DNA of 7,078 nt, taken from assembly GCA_031255315.1 (NCBI GenBank), contig JAIRSS010000038.1, positions 1 to 7,078 of the forward strand. Reading direction: 5' to 3'. The translations under genes and the position numbers were made by a program. The notes beneath the pieces were generated by a model that was not told where the DNA came from, did not search any database, and saw only the letters and a list, made by a program, of their open reading frames with translations. Positions within the stretch are counted from its first letter, which is position 1. Each line of letters starts with the position of its first letter. The stretch comes from Spirochaetaceae bacterium. GTDB taxonomy: Bacteria > Spirochaetota > Spirochaetia > Treponematales > Breznakiellaceae. Below are positions 6,099-7,078 of the stretch, piece after piece.

Positions 6099-6107
6099 TG
6101 GTATACT
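6099..6107 (+). promoter_or_regulatory. Extended -10 promoter of the 6128-7078 gene, in the divergent recQ gap
   Basis: TGG followed by TATACT at 6102-6107 fits an extended -10 (TGnTATAAT) and may not need a strong -35; none is well placed. Transcription would start near 6114, leaving a leader of about 14 bases that is essentially the ribosome binding site. The box contains the palindrome GTATAC (6101-6106), so the opposite strand also reads TATACC and could contribute to a recQ promoter. Confidence 0.5.
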
Positions 6108-6113
6108 ACAAAC

Positions 6114-6119
6114 AGGAGG
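6114..6119 (+). promoter_or_regulatory. Ribosome binding site that fixes the start at 6128
   Basis: AGGAGG lies 8 bases before ATG 6128. The earlier in-frame ATG at 6098 has no such site and would add ten polar residues ahead of the signal peptide, so 6128 is the start. Confidence 0.85.
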
Positions 6120-6127
6120 ATAATGTC

Positions 6128-7078
6128 ATGGGAAAACGCCGTTTGTTTATTGGTTTAACCCTGATTTTAATGGCGGGTTCCGCCGCGTTGCGGGCGGAGT
6201 CCAGTATAACCGCGTCCAGTAATCTAAGCCTGTCGGTTTCTTCCCTGCCGGAAGCGCAGCTTGCGTTTACCCAGAGCTTTGCCGTTCCCGTCCTGCGGGG
6301 GGATCATTTCCTTTTTTCAGGGAACAACCTTACGACGAACCTCACCGTGAACGTCAGCCCCTTGTCCATGAACGCCGGCGCGGAGGCCGTATTAACCCCC
6401 ATCGCCCTGGCGCAGATCAAGGCGGGCGCTCTGGGAGGATCGGGCTGGAACATCCCCGGCCTGGGCAACGGCCTGGCAATTAACACGCGGGGGATGAAGA
6501 ACGGAAAGTCCTTCAATGACCTGGCCGGGTCTCCCTTTGAAGGGCTTGTCTGGAAGGTCTACGGCGGCGGGGTTCTCCAGTTTGACCTTGCGGCGGTCCT
6601 GCCCGGCGACTGGAACCACCTGCTGTTTCAAACGTATCAAGAGGTGAATTACCGGGCCAATACCAGCGCCGGTCCTAAGCAGCTCTGGGAATATGAAAAC
6701 CGGGGGGGCCTGTTTCGGAACGGCCTGAACTATTACGCCAGCTATGTAATAGGCTACCAACTGCCTGCGTCCCGGTTCCTGAACCTGATCGGTTTTATGG
6801 GGGAAATGGAATACAAAATCTGGGACGAGCTGGATTATGACGCAGCGGCCCGCGCTGATTCCGGGTACGATATGCCTGAATGGAAACTTTCCGCGCTGTA
6901 CAATACCGGGATAACGAAGCAGTTCGGCATAACCGTTATCCTTCAAATGCGGACTGTTCCGCAGTACACCGACGACTCCAGGGATCGCTATTATCTGGAT
7001 AGGAAGCTCGATAGTGAAATGCCTGTAACGTTTGCCTTTTACCGAGCGGCGGCGGTTCTTTCCTGGAACCTGCGCTAG
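6128..7078 (+). CDS. Putative outer-membrane beta-barrel protein with signal peptide, 316 aa
   Basis: The start at 6128 is chosen for its AGGAGG and because it gives a clean signal peptide: positive GKRR, hydrophobic LFIGLTLILMAGSAA, and a cleavage site after ALRA (residue 23). The mature part is rich in Gly, Asn, Tyr and Trp, with alternating strands such as LTTNLTVNVSPLSMNAGAEA, WKVYGGGVLQFDLAAVLPG, GLNYYASYVIGYQLPASRFL and KQFGITVILQMRTVP. It ends AFYRAAAVLSWNLR, as expected of a closed transmembrane barrel. No enzyme motif is seen. It resembles conserved Treponema outer-membrane proteins of unknown role, and porin-like or structural functions are possible. The stop codon is the last triplet of the window, so the gene is complete. 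It is divergently transcribed from recQ, with 35 bases between the start codons. Confidence 0.85.
   Translation: MGKRRLFIGLTLILMAGSAALRAESSITASSNLSLSVSSLPEAQLAFTQSFAVPVLRGDHFLFSGNNLTTNLTVNVSPLSMNAGAEAVLTPIALAQIKAGALGGSGWNIPGLGNGLAINTRGMKNGKSFNDLAGSPFEGLVWKVYGGGVLQFDLAAVLPGDWNHLLFQTYQEVNYRANTSAGPKQLWEYENRGGLFRNGLNYYASYVIGYQLPASRFLNLIGFMGEMEYKIWDELDYDAAARADSGYDMPEWKLSALYNTGITKQFGITVILQMRTVPQYTDDSRDRYYLDRKLDSEMPVTFAFYRAAAVLSWNLR

Noticed and set aside
6392..6946. Minus-strand 184-residue frame
   Set aside because: It is antisense to the complete outer-membrane protein gene and has no ribosome binding site or recognisable domain.

Overview
The window looks like a junction between horizontally acquired DNA (about 1-2270) and an ordinary bacterial chromosome (about 2271-7078). 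The likely host is a spirochaete of the Treponema type, perhaps of the termite-gut or oral groups. This rests on the general resemblance of the two outer-membrane beta-barrel proteins and of the 562-1218 protein to Treponema hypothetical families. It is recall and inference, not a search result.

Accessory half. Bases 2-142 hold the tail of an unidentified gene. After it comes a non-coding stretch with a 12-base inverted repeat (76-87/184-195) and a 179-base folded element (261-439). The ends of that element pair like the R''/L'' and L'/R' arms of an integron attC site. A second GC-rich structure with a T-run (500-559) follows. Next are two divergent genes: a 218-residue protein of unknown function on the minus strand (562-1218) and a SPPYW-type DNA methyltransferase on the plus strand (1476-2270). 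Between them are nine degenerate 21-base repeats in exact phase (1248-1436), each with a GTTCC-NN-GGAAC-like palindromic core. The minus-strand promoter lies inside this array. The plus-strand promoter sits just beyond it and predicts a leaderless methyltransferase mRNA. The methyltransferase stops before its SAM-binding motif I.

Chromosomal half. Six bases after the methyltransferase stop, in the same frame, comes an outer-membrane-barrel gene with no signal peptide (2277-3323). Both genes therefore look cut at one junction. Convergent to it is a tight recQ-trmJ pair on the minus strand: a complete RecQ helicase, then a TrmJ-type tRNA 2'-O-methyltransferase starting 3 bases after the recQ stop. 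Divergent from recQ is a second, complete outer-membrane barrel protein with a signal peptide (6128-7078), which ends at the last base of the window.

How the parts relate. recQ (DNA repair) and trmJ (tRNA modification) are housekeeping genes. The two barrel proteins belong to the cell envelope. The left half resembles a gene-cassette or defence-type island, of which this window shows one edge. No integrase, transposase, CRISPR array, tRNA or rRNA is visible.
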